Position numbers and translations under genes: made by a program. Under the pieces are notes generated by a model. It made no database searches. It was given only the letters and a program-made list of their open reading frames with translations, and was not told the origin of the DNA. This document shows positions 1 through 11,210 of a stretch of DNA of 64,000 nt, piece after piece. This DNA is from Pandoraea pulmonicola (lineage in GTDB: Bacteria; Pseudomonadota; Gammaproteobacteria; Burkholderiales; Burkholderiaceae): positions 2,790,001 through 2,854,000 of the forward strand of contig NZ_CP010310.2 in NCBI RefSeq assembly GCF_000815105.2. The letters run 5' to 3'. The first letter of the stretch is position 1. Each line of letters opens with the position of its first letter.

Positions 1-1598
1 CCGAACATGATGGGGGGCTTCACGCAGCGCGAACCATACGACTGCACCCAGCCGAACTGGCTGAACGCGTAGCCTTCGAGCTGCTCGCCGAAATACTCGA
101 CCATGTCGTTGCGCTCGGCTTCGCCGTGCACGAGCACATCCAGGCCCAGCGCTTCCTGCTCGCGCACACTGCGCGTGATTTCGGCCCGCATCGCCGCGAT
201 GTAGCCGGCCTCGTCGAGCTCGCCGGCCTTGTACTGGCTGCGCGCCGTGCGGATGTCGGCCGTCTGCGGGAACGAACCGATCGTCGTGGTCGGGTAGAGC
301 GGCAGGTTCAGCCGGGCGGCCTGTTTCGCGGCGCGCTCGACGTACGGCTTCTGGCGCCGGCCCAGCGACGCTTCGATCCCGGCGACGGCCGCCTTGACGG
401 CCGGGTTATGCACGCGCGGCGACGCCCGGCGGCTGGCGATGGCCGCAGCGTTGGCCGCCAGTTCGGCCGACACGGCGTTACGACCTTCGTTGACGGCACG
501 GGCCAGCACGCTCAGTTCGGCGAGTTTCTGTTTGGCGAAGGCCAGCCACGAGCGGATTTCCGCATCGAGCTTCTGTTCGCTGTCCAGATCGACCGGCACG
601 TGAAGCAGGGAGCACGACGGGGCGATCCACAGACGCTCGCCGAGCGCTTTCGCGACCGGTTCCAGCCAGTCCAGCACGGCCGCCAGGTCCGACTTCCAGA
701 TGTTGCGGCCGTTGATCACGCCGAGCGATACCACCTTCTCGGCGGGCAGTGCGGCGATGACCTTGCCGACTTCGTTCCCGGCGTTCACGGCGTCGAGGTG
801 CAGCCCGTCGATCGGCAGGCGGCATGCCAGCGGCAGGTTGTCCTGCAGTTCGCCGAAGTACGTGGCAAGCAGGCGCTTGACGGGGGTTGCCGCCAACGCG
901 GCGTAGGCCGTCTCGAAGGCGCCTTGCCATGCAGGGCTCAGTTCCGTTACGAGAATGGGTTCGTCGATCTGCACCCACTCGACGCCTTGCGTGGCAAGCG
1001 TCTCGAGTAGCTTCACGTAGGCTGGCAGCAGACGAGGCAGCAGCGCGAGTTTGTCGCTCTCGTCCTTGGCCTTGCCGAGCCACAGGTAGGTGACAGGGCC
1101 AATGATGACCGGTTTGGCGTTCACCCCGGCCGCGCGGGCTTCGGCGAGTTGGTCGACCAGTCGCGACGCGTCGAGCGAGAAGTTCGTGGCGGCCGAGAAT
1201 TCCGGCACGATGTAGTGGTAGTTCGTATCGAACCACTTCGTCATCTCGCCGGCGGCCACGCCACCGCAGCAATCGGCGTGTGCTTCGGCGCCCAGGGCCG
1301 AGCGCCCGCGTGCCACGCGGAAGTAGTTGTCCAGGGCGTCGCCGTGGAATCCCTGGACACGCTCGGGCAGATTGCCGAGCGTGAAGCTCATGTCGAGCAC
1401 CTGATCGTAGAAGGCGAAGTCGCCGACCGGTACCAGGTCGAGCGCCGACTGGTCTTGCCAGTGGCGCTGGCGCAGCGAGGCGCCGAGCGACTTCAGTTCG
1501 TCGCGCGACGACTGACCCTTCCAATACGCTTCCAGGCCGAACTTCAGTTCACGCTTCGCGCCGATGCGCGGGAATCCCAGGTTGTGTGTCTTTGCCAT
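1..1598 (-). CDS. metE: Cobalamin-independent methionine synthase, N-terminal 532 residues (partial)
   Basis: The gene transfers a methyl group from 5-methyltetrahydropteroyltri-L-glutamate to homocysteine, the last step of methionine synthesis, in the cytoplasm. The reverse-strand translation starts [20 protein letters not shown], the classic MetE N-terminus (pterin-binding barrel), and continues without a stop to the window edge. It passes the linker and the start of the C-terminal barrel ([17 protein letters not shown]), which marks the second barrel of MetE. The zinc-binding His/Cys residues of the family lie near the C-terminus and fall outside the window, so catalysis cannot be verified here. 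Full MetE proteins are about 760 residues, so roughly 230 residues are missing at the left edge. Divergently placed from the 1850 gene. Confidence 0.97.
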   Translation of the reverse strand, partial: MAKTHNLGFPRIGAKRELKFGLEAYWKGQSSRDELKSLGASLRQRHWQDQSALDLVPVGDFAFYDQVLDMSFTLGNLPERVQGFHGDALDNYFRVARGRSALGAEAHADCCGGVAAGEMTKWFDTNYHYIVPEFSAATNFSLDASRLVDQLAEARAAGVNAKPVIIGPVTYLWLGKAKDESDKLALLPRLLPAYVKLLETLATQGVEWVQIDEPILVTELSPAWQGAFETAYAALAATPVKRLLATYFGELQDNLPLACRLPIDGLHLDAVNAGNEVGKVIAALPAEKVVSLGVINGRNIWKSDLAAVLDWLEPVAKALGERLWIAPSCSLLHVPVDLDSEQKLDAEIRSWLAFAKQKLAELSVLARAVNEGRNAVSAELAANAAAIASRRASPRVHNPAVKAAVAGIEASLGRRQKPYVERAAKQAARLNLPLYPTTTIGSFPQTADIRTARSQYKAGELDEAGYIAAMRAEITRSVREQEALGLDVLVHGEAERNDMVEYFGEQLEGYAFSQFGWVQSYGSRCVKPPIMF

Positions 1599-1659
1599 GT
1601 TCTCTTATGACGCTTGCCGCCAGATGAAGGAAATCGTGACGATGATCATAGAGATTTCG

Positions 1660-1669
1660 ATTCATGAAT
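1660..1669. promoter_or_regulatory. 10-bp palindrome upstream of metE
   Basis: ATTCATGAAT is a perfect palindrome about 60 bp upstream of the metE start in an AT-rich patch. metE genes are often activated by the LysR-type regulator MetR at TGAA/TTCA dyads, so this may be part of such a site. The match is short and no metR gene is visible in the window. Confidence 0.25.
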
Positions 1670-1849
1670 GAAAATGGTCTTATTTCAGATTAACTTTAAA
1701 TTTATTCATGTTTGATTGTGAACATTGGTTGTCGGTGGGACTTCGGTGTTACGCTCTCGCCACTTGGCGGGACGTCCCATTCGCGCACACATGGGCGACC
1801 AGGCTCGCGTGCGCCGTCGCCCCGCCTGTCCACCGTATTCGTCAACGTC

Positions 1850-2443
1850 ATGCAAAAACGTGAATTCCTCGCCGGCGCGCTGGCGCTCGGAACATCGGCA
1901 CCGCTGTTCGCTGCGCCGGCCGCCACTCAGGCGACGCCGGCTACCACGCCAATCGTCACGGTGAGTGGCGCCATTGGCCGTCACAATCGCGGTCCCGTCG
2001 ATCCCGCGCTCGACCAGCTATTTCACAAGCAACTTGTGCGGTTCGACGCGGCATACGCCTTCGATTTCGGCATGCTGGCGCGCATGCCCGCGCAGACGAT
2101 CCGCCCGACGCTCGAATACGACGCGAAACCGCATACCTTGCACGGCCCGCTGCTCGCCGATGTGCTCGCCGGCGCGGGGGCGCCTGCCAATCCGCTCACG
2201 CAGGTGCTGTTGCGGGCGATCGACGGTTACGTCGTTGCCACCACGCTGGGGGTCGTGCGTGAATATCGATTCCTGCTGGCGACGCATCTGGACGACAAGC
2301 CGCTCGCGCTTGGCGGCCTGGGCCCGCTGTGGGCCGTCTATGACCCGGCGCGGATTCCGGCGCTCGCGGGCAAACCGCTCAAGGAACAGTTCACGCTGTG
2401 CCCCTGGGGCGTGTACCACATCCAGATCAACGCAGTGTCCTGA
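1850..2443 (+). CDS. Small periplasmic protein with molybdopterin-oxidoreductase-like (sulfite-oxidase-type) fold
   Basis: A 197-residue protein. The chosen ATG gives MQKREFLAGALALGTSAPLF, a signal-peptide-like N-terminus ending near AAPAA; an upstream alternative start would add 46 low-quality residues. The mature part contains HGPLLADVLAGAGAP, a central LRAIDGYVVATTLGVV segment and GPLWAVYDPARIP. This pattern is seen in the small stand-alone oxidoreductase_molyb-domain proteins of Burkholderiales. The conserved cofactor-ligating cysteine of true sulfite oxidases is not obvious, so it may be a non-catalytic relative. It is divergent from metE and convergent with the lipoprotein gene that ends at 2482. 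Function is inferred from resemblance only. Confidence 0.7.
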   Translation: MQKREFLAGALALGTSAPLFAAPAATQATPATTPIVTVSGAIGRHNRGPVDPALDQLFHKQLVRFDAAYAFDFGMLARMPAQTIRPTLEYDAKPHTLHGPLLADVLAGAGAPANPLTQVLLRAIDGYVVATTLGVVREYRFLLATHLDDKPLALGGLGPLWAVYDPARIPALAGKPLKEQFTLCPWGVYHIQINAVS

Positions 2444-2481
2444 CGCCGTCCCTCTGCGGATGGGCGGTGCGTCGGCGTGGT

Positions 2482-4659
2482 CTATTTCACAGCTTTCGTC
2501 GCTTTTGTTCCCTTCGCGCTGGTTGTGGCGGGTGGCGTTGCCGGCACCGCCAGCGGCGGCGGATCGATCGGCTGGAACGGATTCTCGCGATTCGGCGCAC
2601 GGATCGGGTCCAGTTCGTCGACGTCCTCGTGCAGGATGCGGCGGATTTCGAGAATCGCTTGCGGCGTTTCCTGAACGCTATGGCCCGAAACGATCACGCG
2701 CTCCGACTGCGCCCCTGCCAGATGCGCACTCAGATAGGGCACCACGCCGTCGCTGGACTCGTTGAGCGGCCCCTTGGCGTCGCGCCGCGCGATGATCGAG
2801 TGATATTGCACAGACGGCGAAATCTTCAGGCCGGCGGCGGCCACCACATACGGATCGTCGTCGCGTAGTTGATCGACGCTATTCGGTACGTAGCGCGTCT
2901 TGCCTTCGGAGGGCGCGTCTTCGGCGCCCGTGGCGAAGTGCAGCGCATCGTCGAGACCGGCAAGCAGCGTCACCGGCAGCTTGATGAGATTCGAGATCCA
3001 TCGTCCCAGCCGGTTGCGGGCGAACGGCGTGCCGCGGTGCGGCGCCGCGATGAAGATCGCCCGCTCGAACTGCGGCACCGGTTTGAAACGGAACAACGGA
3101 TCGAGCCGGCCGCGCGCACGCGCCAGGCGGTCTTCATCGATGTCGTAGTCTTCCTGGAACGCATTCCATAGCTCGTCGTCCGCGCGCGAGACCATCAGTC
3201 GTGCGATCACGCCGCCCATGCTGTGGCCGACGACCACGGCGTCGTGCGAGGCGGCGGAAAGCCCGTCCGGATCGAAGTGCTTGAGCGTTGCCTCGAACGC
3301 GTTGCGAATCGCCATCGCGTTCACGAGGATCGGACCATTGGTCGGGTAGTACACCTGCCAGATCTGGAAATGCTCGCGCAGGGTGGCGTCGCCCTGAATC
3401 TCGTTGGCCAGGTTCACCCATGCCTCCGGACTGCTCGCCAGCCCGTGCAACATCAGGATCACACGGCGCCCCGGATCGAATGGCTGCATCAGGTAGATGT
3501 GCGGCCGGTCAATACCGCGGTCGCGGCCGAACAGCGTGCGCAGCGACTGCTCGGCGAAGCCCGAACGCGCCAGCCACAGCCCGTAGCCGGCCGTGAAGTT
3601 GCCCGTCAGCGGCACCGTCTGGCCATGCAGCTCGACCGACGACTGCCGGTACGGGTCGTAGACGACCAGCGTGGCCACGTGTGTCGTGAGAATTTCGTCG
3701 CGCGTGTTGCCGTCGAAGCGCAGCAGCAAGGTCAGCGAAGGCGAGGGCATTTCACTGAACATCGGGCCCGCATTGGGGTCGGTCGCGCGCCGGAAGTCGC
3801 GCGACGCCCGGCTTTCACGCAGGCTGCGCGTGCTGCCGTCCGTGCGAGTCGGCGTCGAATTGTCGCCGTCTCCGGACCCGGCGGACGCATCGCCGCGCGG
3901 CGTCGGCGTACATCTCGCGTCTGCCAGCGCATCGGCCGCGGATTTCTCGTCGAGCACGGCAACCAGCTCCGCCCCGAAGCCGTCCCGCCGGTAGGGGCTG
4001 CGCAGGCCTGCAAACGAGAGCGTCGAGGCCGGCAGCACCTCGCGTGGACGCGTGCGGTTGTCGGCGAAGCGCACGCTGCTGGCGTCGACCGGCAGCGTCC
4101 ATCCCGCGATCTTGTCGCTGCCGGTGGCCTGCACGCGGCGGAAGAGGGCGACCGAGAACGTCTGTACGGCGTAGTTGTAATAGTCGCGCACCTGCGTCTG
4201 ACGGTCTTCGAAAGCGCGCTCGCTGGAGGGCCGGTCGCCGTAGAACAGGTAGGCGTAGGAGTATCGTGCAGCGCGCAGCCACAGATCGAACTGGGCGTCG
4301 TTCCACTGCCGGTCGCCGGCAGGCGTTTGCGCGATGGCCAACTGCATCGCCATTTCCGCCATCGCGGCCAGCCGTCGGTCGATGTCGATCTCCTTGGCGC
4401 GCCCGAGTGCGTCGATGCAGTCGAGCGACGGCTTGACGCAGATCGTCTCGTCGAGACCCGCCACACGGATCGTTTCGTCGGTGGCCGTACTGAGCCTGTT
4501 GGTCGACAGGATGTCGCCGCGCTTCATCGCGATGTACTGTTCCGGACCGAGCGAGCGCACTTCCACCATCGCACAGCCCGACAGCGCCGCCAGCCACGCG
4601 GCGGCGGCCAGCGTTGCGGCGCGGCGCAGCCACGTCGACAAGGTCGCGGGGCGGCTCAC
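2482..4659 (-). CDS. Lipoprotein with C-terminal alpha/beta-hydrolase (lipase/esterase-like) domain
   Basis: A 725-residue protein. The N-terminus is a lipoprotein signal (hydrophobic run then LAALSGC, lipid-modified Cys29), so it should be membrane-anchored, probably in the outer membrane facing the periplasm. The first ~390 residues have no family I can name. From about residue 400 an alpha/beta-hydrolase core begins (VILMLHGLASSPEAW), with the nucleophile elbow VVVGHSMGGVIARL and a late histidine (VIVSGHSVQETP) that fits the third catalytic position. The tail is Pro/Lys-rich (residues ~690-725). Its start overlaps the stop of the upstream DUF4105 gene by 4 bp (ATGA), so the two are translationally coupled. 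Substrate is unknown. Confidence 0.85.
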   Translation of the reverse strand: MSRPATLSTWLRRAATLAAAAWLAALSGCAMVEVRSLGPEQYIAMKRGDILSTNRLSTATDETIRVAGLDETICVKPSLDCIDALGRAKEIDIDRRLAAMAEMAMQLAIAQTPAGDRQWNDAQFDLWLRAARYSYAYLFYGDRPSSERAFEDRQTQVRDYYNYAVQTFSVALFRRVQATGSDKIAGWTLPVDASSVRFADNRTRPREVLPASTLSFAGLRSPYRRDGFGAELVAVLDEKSAADALADARCTPTPRGDASAGSGDGDNSTPTRTDGSTRSLRESRASRDFRRATDPNAGPMFSEMPSPSLTLLLRFDGNTRDEILTTHVATLVVYDPYRQSSVELHGQTVPLTGNFTAGYGLWLARSGFAEQSLRTLFGRDRGIDRPHIYLMQPFDPGRRVILMLHGLASSPEAWVNLANEIQGDATLREHFQIWQVYYPTNGPILVNAMAIRNAFEATLKHFDPDGLSAASHDAVVVGHSMGGVIARLMVSRADDELWNAFQEDYDIDEDRLARARGRLDPLFRFKPVPQFERAIFIAAPHRGTPFARNRLGRWISNLIKLPVTLLAGLDDALHFATGAEDAPSEGKTRYVPNSVDQLRDDDPYVVAAAGLKISPSVQYHSIIARRDAKGPLNESSDGVVPYLSAHLAGAQSERVIVSGHSVQETPQAILEIRRILHEDVDELDPIRAPNRENPFQPIDPPPLAVPATPPATTSAKGTKATKAVK

Positions 4660-5786
4660 GGCGTCACCTTCGGATCCTCGCCCGGTACGCCTTGCCGGAT
4701 GCGTGCCGAGAAGTCCGCGGCGTCGCCGGCGGCCAGCGCCCGGGCGACGAAGTTGCCGCGCGCCTGCAACTCGGCATAAGCGAAGCCGGGCGTGAGGCCG
4801 CCCTGGTCGAAGGCATACTCGGCGAAGTAGCCCGACAGCAGCAGTCGGTAGTCGAGCGGCAGGCCCGGTGCGATGAGACGCGCGATCTCGAAAACGATGG
4901 TCGTGCAGTTGCTCGTGAGCGTGTTGTACCAGGCCGGTTCACGGCGCAGCTCGGCGGCTCGATCCAGATAGCCGACGAAGACCTGGCGTAGCTGCGCGGG
5001 CGGGATGTTCAGCCGGTAGAGATAGACGGTCTCGCCGCGCACGTTGCTGCGCACGCGCAGGATGTCGCGCTCGTCTGCGGCCACCAGCGTCGCTTCGAAG
5101 TCCTTGAAGAAGCCGCCGACGGGCGAGAATTTCTGGCCGAGTTTCTTGCGAATTTCGATGGAGAAGACCACGCGTTGGCCGTCGGAGAACCCAAAGGAAA
5201 CGAGGGTGTGGGCGATCGCGGGTCCCATCCAGTACGACAGCACGAGGTCCGCGCTCACGAGCTTGTCGAGATCGTACTCGCGGGTTTCCCAGTGCGGCGT
5301 GAAGTCGGTCTCGGTGCGCCATTCGAAGTTGCGTACGTTATGTAGCGTGACGCGCGAGCCATCCTGCCGTGATTCGAGCAACTGGGCGACGTCGGCGGCC
5401 CAGTCGCGGTCGTTGGACGGCCGGATCATCTGCCACCAGTTCACGAGCACGACCATCGCGAGCGTGAAGGCGAGCGGCCAGCCCTTCAACGGTGCGCCGG
5501 CACGCACGCGCAACAGCGCGGCCATGGCGGCGACGCCGAGCAGGGCCCAAAGGGCAATGACGAGATACCGAACGAGGCTGGGTCCGGGGCACCGGTAGGC
5601 CAGCGCCATCGCGCCCCAGGCGCAGACGCCCAGGACGACGAGCGCGAGAAAGGAGCGCAGCACGTAGATGTACCACGCGATGTGGGGGCTGGCGAGCGCG
5701 TCGCCGGCGTGGGATTGCAGTTGCATCATGATTCGCAGGAGTCGGACACCGTGCCCGATGCGCCGCCCGCGCCGAGCGACGCCCAT
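4656..5786 (-). CDS. DUF4105 inner-membrane protein
   Basis: A protein of up to 376 residues. The N-terminal third carries three likely membrane spans (FLALVVLGVCAWGAMALAY, LVIALWALLGVAAMAALL, LAFTLAMVVLVNWW). The remainder is a DUF4105 domain with the hallmark NTLTSNCTTIVFEIAR segment (Cys and downstream residues are conserved in the family) and EYDLDKLVSADLVLSYW. DUF4105 is a putative papain-fold domain; no reaction is established. An alternative start at 5729 (MMQLQSHAG) would remove 19 basic residues; neither start has a strong ribosome-binding site. It forms a two-gene operon with the lipoprotein hydrolase, overlapping it by 4 bp. Confidence 0.85.
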   Translation of the reverse strand: MGVARRGRRIGHGVRLLRIMMQLQSHAGDALASPHIAWYIYVLRSFLALVVLGVCAWGAMALAYRCPGPSLVRYLVIALWALLGVAAMAALLRVRAGAPLKGWPLAFTLAMVVLVNWWQMIRPSNDRDWAADVAQLLESRQDGSRVTLHNVRNFEWRTETDFTPHWETREYDLDKLVSADLVLSYWMGPAIAHTLVSFGFSDGQRVVFSIEIRKKLGQKFSPVGGFFKDFEATLVAADERDILRVRSNVRGETVYLYRLNIPPAQLRQVFVGYLDRAAELRREPAWYNTLTSNCTTIVFEIARLIAPGLPLDYRLLLSGYFAEYAFDQGGLTPGFAYAELQARGNFVARALAAGDAADFSARIRQGVPGEDPKVTP

Positions 5787-5990
5787 CGGGCATAAGACAA
5801 ACCGGGCGGTCGCCTGTCGGCGCCCCGGTTGGCGCAGCGTGCCGATCGGTTTTCAAGTTTCAGCGCCGAAGAATACCAGCAGACCGACGCCGATGCCGTA
5901 AAGGGGGGATGACTGCCTGCGTGATACTGAGGTGAGAACGCCATCGGACGCGATACGTCCGAGCGATGTTGCGGCCGCGCGGCGAGGTGG

Positions 5991-6018
5991 AATAAAAATG
6001 GCCGGAAAGACCGGCCAT
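5991..6018 (-). terminator. Rho-independent terminator after the fatty acid hydroxylase gene
   Basis: Read on the minus strand, an 8-bp stem (ATGGCCGG/CCGGCCAT, 5-base loop) is followed directly by TTTTATT. It lies 13 bases past the stop of the 6031-7023 gene. Confidence 0.8.
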
Positions 6019-6030
6019 GGCGTGTTGACG

Positions 6031-7023
6031 TCAGGCCGTGCTTCGACGGGGGGCGAGCCGGCGGACGATGCGACCGAACGCTCGCACCTGCTGAGCAATG
6101 ACGCCCGTGCCATAGCGGCGCGCCCGGCCGTGCGGCGCCGGGAGTTGGTCGCGAATACCGGTCGGCTCCACGGTGCGCTCCCACGACGCGGTGCGAAAGA
6201 GCATGTCCCACCACGGGAAGAGCACGCCGAAATTGCAGCCGTAGCGGGTGCCTTCGTGGCCATAGCCGATGGCGTGATGGCGACGGTGGAACGTCGGGCT
6301 CACGATCAGGCGTTCGAGGATCGGGCCGTACGGCAGGCGGGCGTTGACGTGCTGCACGCTCTGCAGGAAGTTGCTGACCGCCACGAGCACCACGTACTGC
6401 GCCGGCTGCACCCCGATGAACAGCGCGATGGCGGCGAAGAAGCCGGCCTGCACGATATCGTCGAGGAAGTGATTGCGATCGTCGGACCATAGCGACATCT
6501 GCTGCTGGCTATGGTGCACCGCGTGCAATTCCCACCACACGCCGAAGCGATGCTGCCAGCGGTGATACCAGTATCCGGCGAAGTCCAGCACGACCAGGTA
6601 GAGCAGGAACGACACGAGTGGCTGGTCCGTCACGCCGGGGTACAGACCGTCGAGATCGATGGCGGGCAGCCCGTGGATGACCATCTGGCTTTGCAACGCG
6701 TTGAAGACCGGCTGGAGCACCACGAAGAACAGCAGATTCAGAATGCCCAGCTTGGCGATCCACGTGTAGATCACGTCGGCGCGCACCTGACGACGGTCCT
6801 GCCACTGCTCGACGGGGCGCAGTGCCTCGAGCGGGCGCAGCAGCGCATATGTCACTCCGATTTGCAGCACGCCGATGAGCACCCAATAGAGGGCGTCATA
6901 GATGTCGTCGTCATAGCCCATCAGGTTGAAGTGGAACAGCAGCGGCTGCACCACATCGACATAGATGAGCGTCTGCACGGCGGAGATGCCGCTGTCCACG
7001 AAGTTGATCGCTTCCTGAATCAT
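6031..7023 (-). CDS. Sterol desaturase / fatty acid hydroxylase family membrane protein
   Basis: A 330-residue integral membrane di-iron enzyme of the fatty acid hydroxylase superfamily. The histidine clusters that bind the two irons are visible: HRWQH near residue 155, HAVHH near 168 and HRRHH near 248. There are about five hydrophobic segments before and between them. The family hydroxylates or desaturates lipid C-H bonds; the substrate here is not known. It sits 12 bp downstream of the beta-propeller gene on the same strand, so the two are likely one operon closed by the terminator at 5991-6018. Confidence 0.9.
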   Translation of the reverse strand: MIQEAINFVDSGISAVQTLIYVDVVQPLLFHFNLMGYDDDIYDALYWVLIGVLQIGVTYALLRPLEALRPVEQWQDRRQVRADVIYTWIAKLGILNLLFFVVLQPVFNALQSQMVIHGLPAIDLDGLYPGVTDQPLVSFLLYLVVLDFAGYWYHRWQHRFGVWWELHAVHHSQQQMSLWSDDRNHFLDDIVQAGFFAAIALFIGVQPAQYVVLVAVSNFLQSVQHVNARLPYGPILERLIVSPTFHRRHHAIGYGHEGTRYGCNFGVLFPWWDMLFRTASWERTVEPTGIRDQLPAPHGRARRYGTGVIAQQVRAFGRIVRRLAPRRSTA

Positions 7024-7035
7024 CGGGTGGCCTTG

Positions 7036-8067
7036 TCAATCCGGATTCGGCGAGAGTACAGGGGCACGGTCGGCAAAGAAAATACCGTGCGGCGAGCGGT
7101 TCACCGCAATGTGGTCGACCAGTTGGCGCGTCGTCAGGTCGATCACGCCCACATGGCGCGCAAAGCGGAACGTTACCCACAGATAACGCTTGTCGGCCGA
7201 AAGTTCCATATCGTCAGGGCCCGGCATCAGGCCGGTGATGTCGGCCACCTTGGTGAGCGATTCGTAGTCGAGAATGCTGATGGTGCTCTCGACGCGATTG
7301 CTCACGGCGATGTGACGGCCGTCCGAGAGCGAGCGGAAGTTGTGAGCGCCTCGGCCGGTCTGGATGCGCTTGACTACCTTCTGCGCGCGCCAGTCCACCA
7401 CGGCGACGTCGTCCTCGCCGGTCATGCCGACGAGCAGATATTTGTCGCCCGGCGTCATCCACAGGCCGGCCGGGGTCTTGCCGACCGGCATGCGCCATTT
7501 CACCGTCTGCGTGGCGAGGTCGATGGCAGCCAGTTCGCCCGAGTCCTGCAACGTGACGAAGACCGTCTTGCTGTCGGACGAGAAGGTCATGTGACTCGGC
7601 GTCTTGGCGAGCGGGATGCGCTTGACGACGGCGACGTTCTCGCCGTCATAGCGGTAGACGTCGACCCGGTCCAGGCGCAGCGCCGCCGTCACGAACCACT
7701 TGCGATCGGGCGAAAAGCCGAGCTGGTACGGGTCGTCGATGTCGGCGACCTGGCGATGCAGCTTGCCGGTGTTCGGGTCGAGGAACATCAGGCTGTTCGA
7801 GACCGAATTCGCCACGATCAGCGAACGCTTGTCCGGCGTGATCATCAGGTGATGCGGCTCCTTGCCCGTGGGCATGGTGCCGACTACCTTGTGCGTGGCC
7901 TGGTCGATGAGGGAGAGCTGGGCCGCACCGGAGTCGAGCACGATTACCGTGCCGGCATGGGCGGCTGAGAACGGGAGTGCGGCGGCTGCCAGCGTGAAGC
8001 GCATTGCGAGGGTGCGAACGCGGCCGGTCAGCTTCGAGCGCCGGGAAAGCTTGAGAGAAAACACCAT
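7036..8067 (-). CDS. Periplasmic YVTN/YncE-like beta-propeller protein
   Basis: A 343-residue secreted protein. The N-terminus is a signal peptide with a long basic region (MVFSLKLSRRSKLTGRVRTL) and a cleavage site after AAHA. The mature part is made of ~40-residue blades: IDQATHKVVGTMPTGKEPHH, TPDKRSLIVANSVSNSLMF, DWRAQKVVKRIQTGRGAHN and similar, about seven in all. That is the lactonase/YncE-type seven-bladed propeller. No catalytic residues can be assigned. It precedes the hydroxylase in an apparent operon, and a short gap (76 bp) separates it from padR upstream, so padR, propeller and hydroxylase could be co-transcribed. Confidence 0.88.
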   Translation of the reverse strand: MVFSLKLSRRSKLTGRVRTLAMRFTLAAAALPFSAAHAGTVIVLDSGAAQLSLIDQATHKVVGTMPTGKEPHHLMITPDKRSLIVANSVSNSLMFLDPNTGKLHRQVADIDDPYQLGFSPDRKWFVTAALRLDRVDVYRYDGENVAVVKRIPLAKTPSHMTFSSDSKTVFVTLQDSGELAAIDLATQTVKWRMPVGKTPAGLWMTPGDKYLLVGMTGEDDVAVVDWRAQKVVKRIQTGRGAHNFRSLSDGRHIAVSNRVESTISILDYESLTKVADITGLMPGPDDMELSADKRYLWVTFRFARHVGVIDLTTRQLVDHIAVNRSPHGIFFADRAPVLSPNPD

Positions 8068-8143
8068 GAATGCCTAGGGTGGGGCGAAAAACGATGACGA
8101 ACGCCGGGGATGCCGCCTGCCCGCGAAGCGTCGATTCTCACGT

Positions 8144-8731
8144 TCAACGCGCCACGGGCCCCGACCGTTGACAGGACGCCGCGGCGTCCGGCCCATCCCA
8201 CTGTACCAGCAAGGCCAGCGCCTCCTGCGTCCAGTCGAGCCAGCCCTGTTCGTAACGCACCCCCAGGTGCAGGATGTGCCGCTGGAGTGCCTGCTCGCGT
8301 GAGAGCGGCGCGCCGGGCGGGAAATCGCGGGCCTCGATCGCCTGGTAGGCCGCGAGCTTCTGAGCGTGCAGCGCCGCGCGGCGACGGAATTCGTCCTGCA
8401 AGCCGAGCGGGCCAACGGCCGCGTCGGCGCGCAGGCGAACCATCAGATCGTCGCGAAGGTCGCTGGGCGCCGTCGGCGTGGATGCCCACGCCCGCAATGC
8501 ATCGCGCCCGGCGTCGAGCACCCGATAGATGCGCTTGCGCGTGCGGCCGCCATCGGGCGCGGCCCCGGATTCGATCCACCCGCACGCTTCCATGCGCGCC
8601 AGCTCCCGGTAGATCTGTTGGTGCGTGGCGTGCCAGAAGAAGCCGATCGACTTGTCGAAACGGCGGGCGAGGTCGTAGCCCGAAGAAGATTTCTCCAGCA
8701 ACGAGGTCATCAGGGCGTGAGCGAGCGGCAT
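8144..8731 (-). CDS. PadR family transcriptional regulator
   Basis: A 195-residue protein with an N-terminal winged helix typical of PadR (LMTSLLEKSSSGYDLARRFD, then HQQIYRELARMEACGWIES) followed by the C-terminal helical dimerisation domain (Vir_act_alpha_C-like, residues ~90-180). PadR proteins are usually repressors of a neighbouring gene. It is divergent from fadH, with a near-ideal inverted repeat between them at 8761-8778, so it most likely controls itself and fadH. The inducer is unknown. Confidence 0.9.
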   Translation of the reverse strand: MPLAHALMTSLLEKSSSGYDLARRFDKSIGFFWHATHQQIYRELARMEACGWIESGAAPDGGRTRKRIYRVLDAGRDALRAWASTPTAPSDLRDDLMVRLRADAAVGPLGLQDEFRRRAALHAQKLAAYQAIEARDFPPGAPLSREQALQRHILHLGVRYEQGWLDWTQEALALLVQWDGPDAAASCQRSGPVAR

Positions 8732-8760
8732 GCCCGGGAGTGTAGGGATTCAGAATGAGT

Positions 8761-8778
8761 TATGCAACTCGTTGCATA
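8761..8778. promoter_or_regulatory. Putative PadR operator in the padR-fadH intergenic region
   Basis: TATGCAAC-TC-GTTGCATA is a perfect inverted repeat with 8-bp arms and a 2-bp centre. PadR family operators are typically ATGT-N8-ACAT-like dyads, and this has the same ATGCAA...TTGCAT architecture. It lies 30 bp upstream of the padR start. Confidence 0.7.
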
Positions 8779-8828
8779 GTTGAGCCGAGCCGCTTAGAAT
8801 CGCCATCAAACAACCGGTTTCATAGTGA

Positions 8829-10976
<2,148 letters not shown>

Positions 10977-11210
10977 TTGCAAGGCGCGGCGCAATCGCGG
11001 GGGGAAGTGGGGGGGTGCGTACGCAGTGTTGTGCGACAATGACGCCTCATCGAATGGCGCCGCCAACCGGCGCCATTGACGTTTGTGCGCGAGTGCCGAG
11101 TGCCGGGCACCGCGTCTGCGCGCCAAGCCGCGCATGGCTGCCGTCGCGGGCTTCCCGTGATGGCTCTTCACCGGGGAGTGCCTGCCGTCCGGCCGACGGT
11201 GTCATCGTCA

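Noticed and set aside
3223..4779. 518-codon open frame on the plus strand
   Set aside because: Antisense to the lipoprotein hydrolase; Arg-rich translation with no family. Typical of GC-rich shadow frames.
6511..7968. 485-codon open frame on the plus strand
   Set aside because: Antisense to the hydroxylase and propeller genes, whose motifs are clear.
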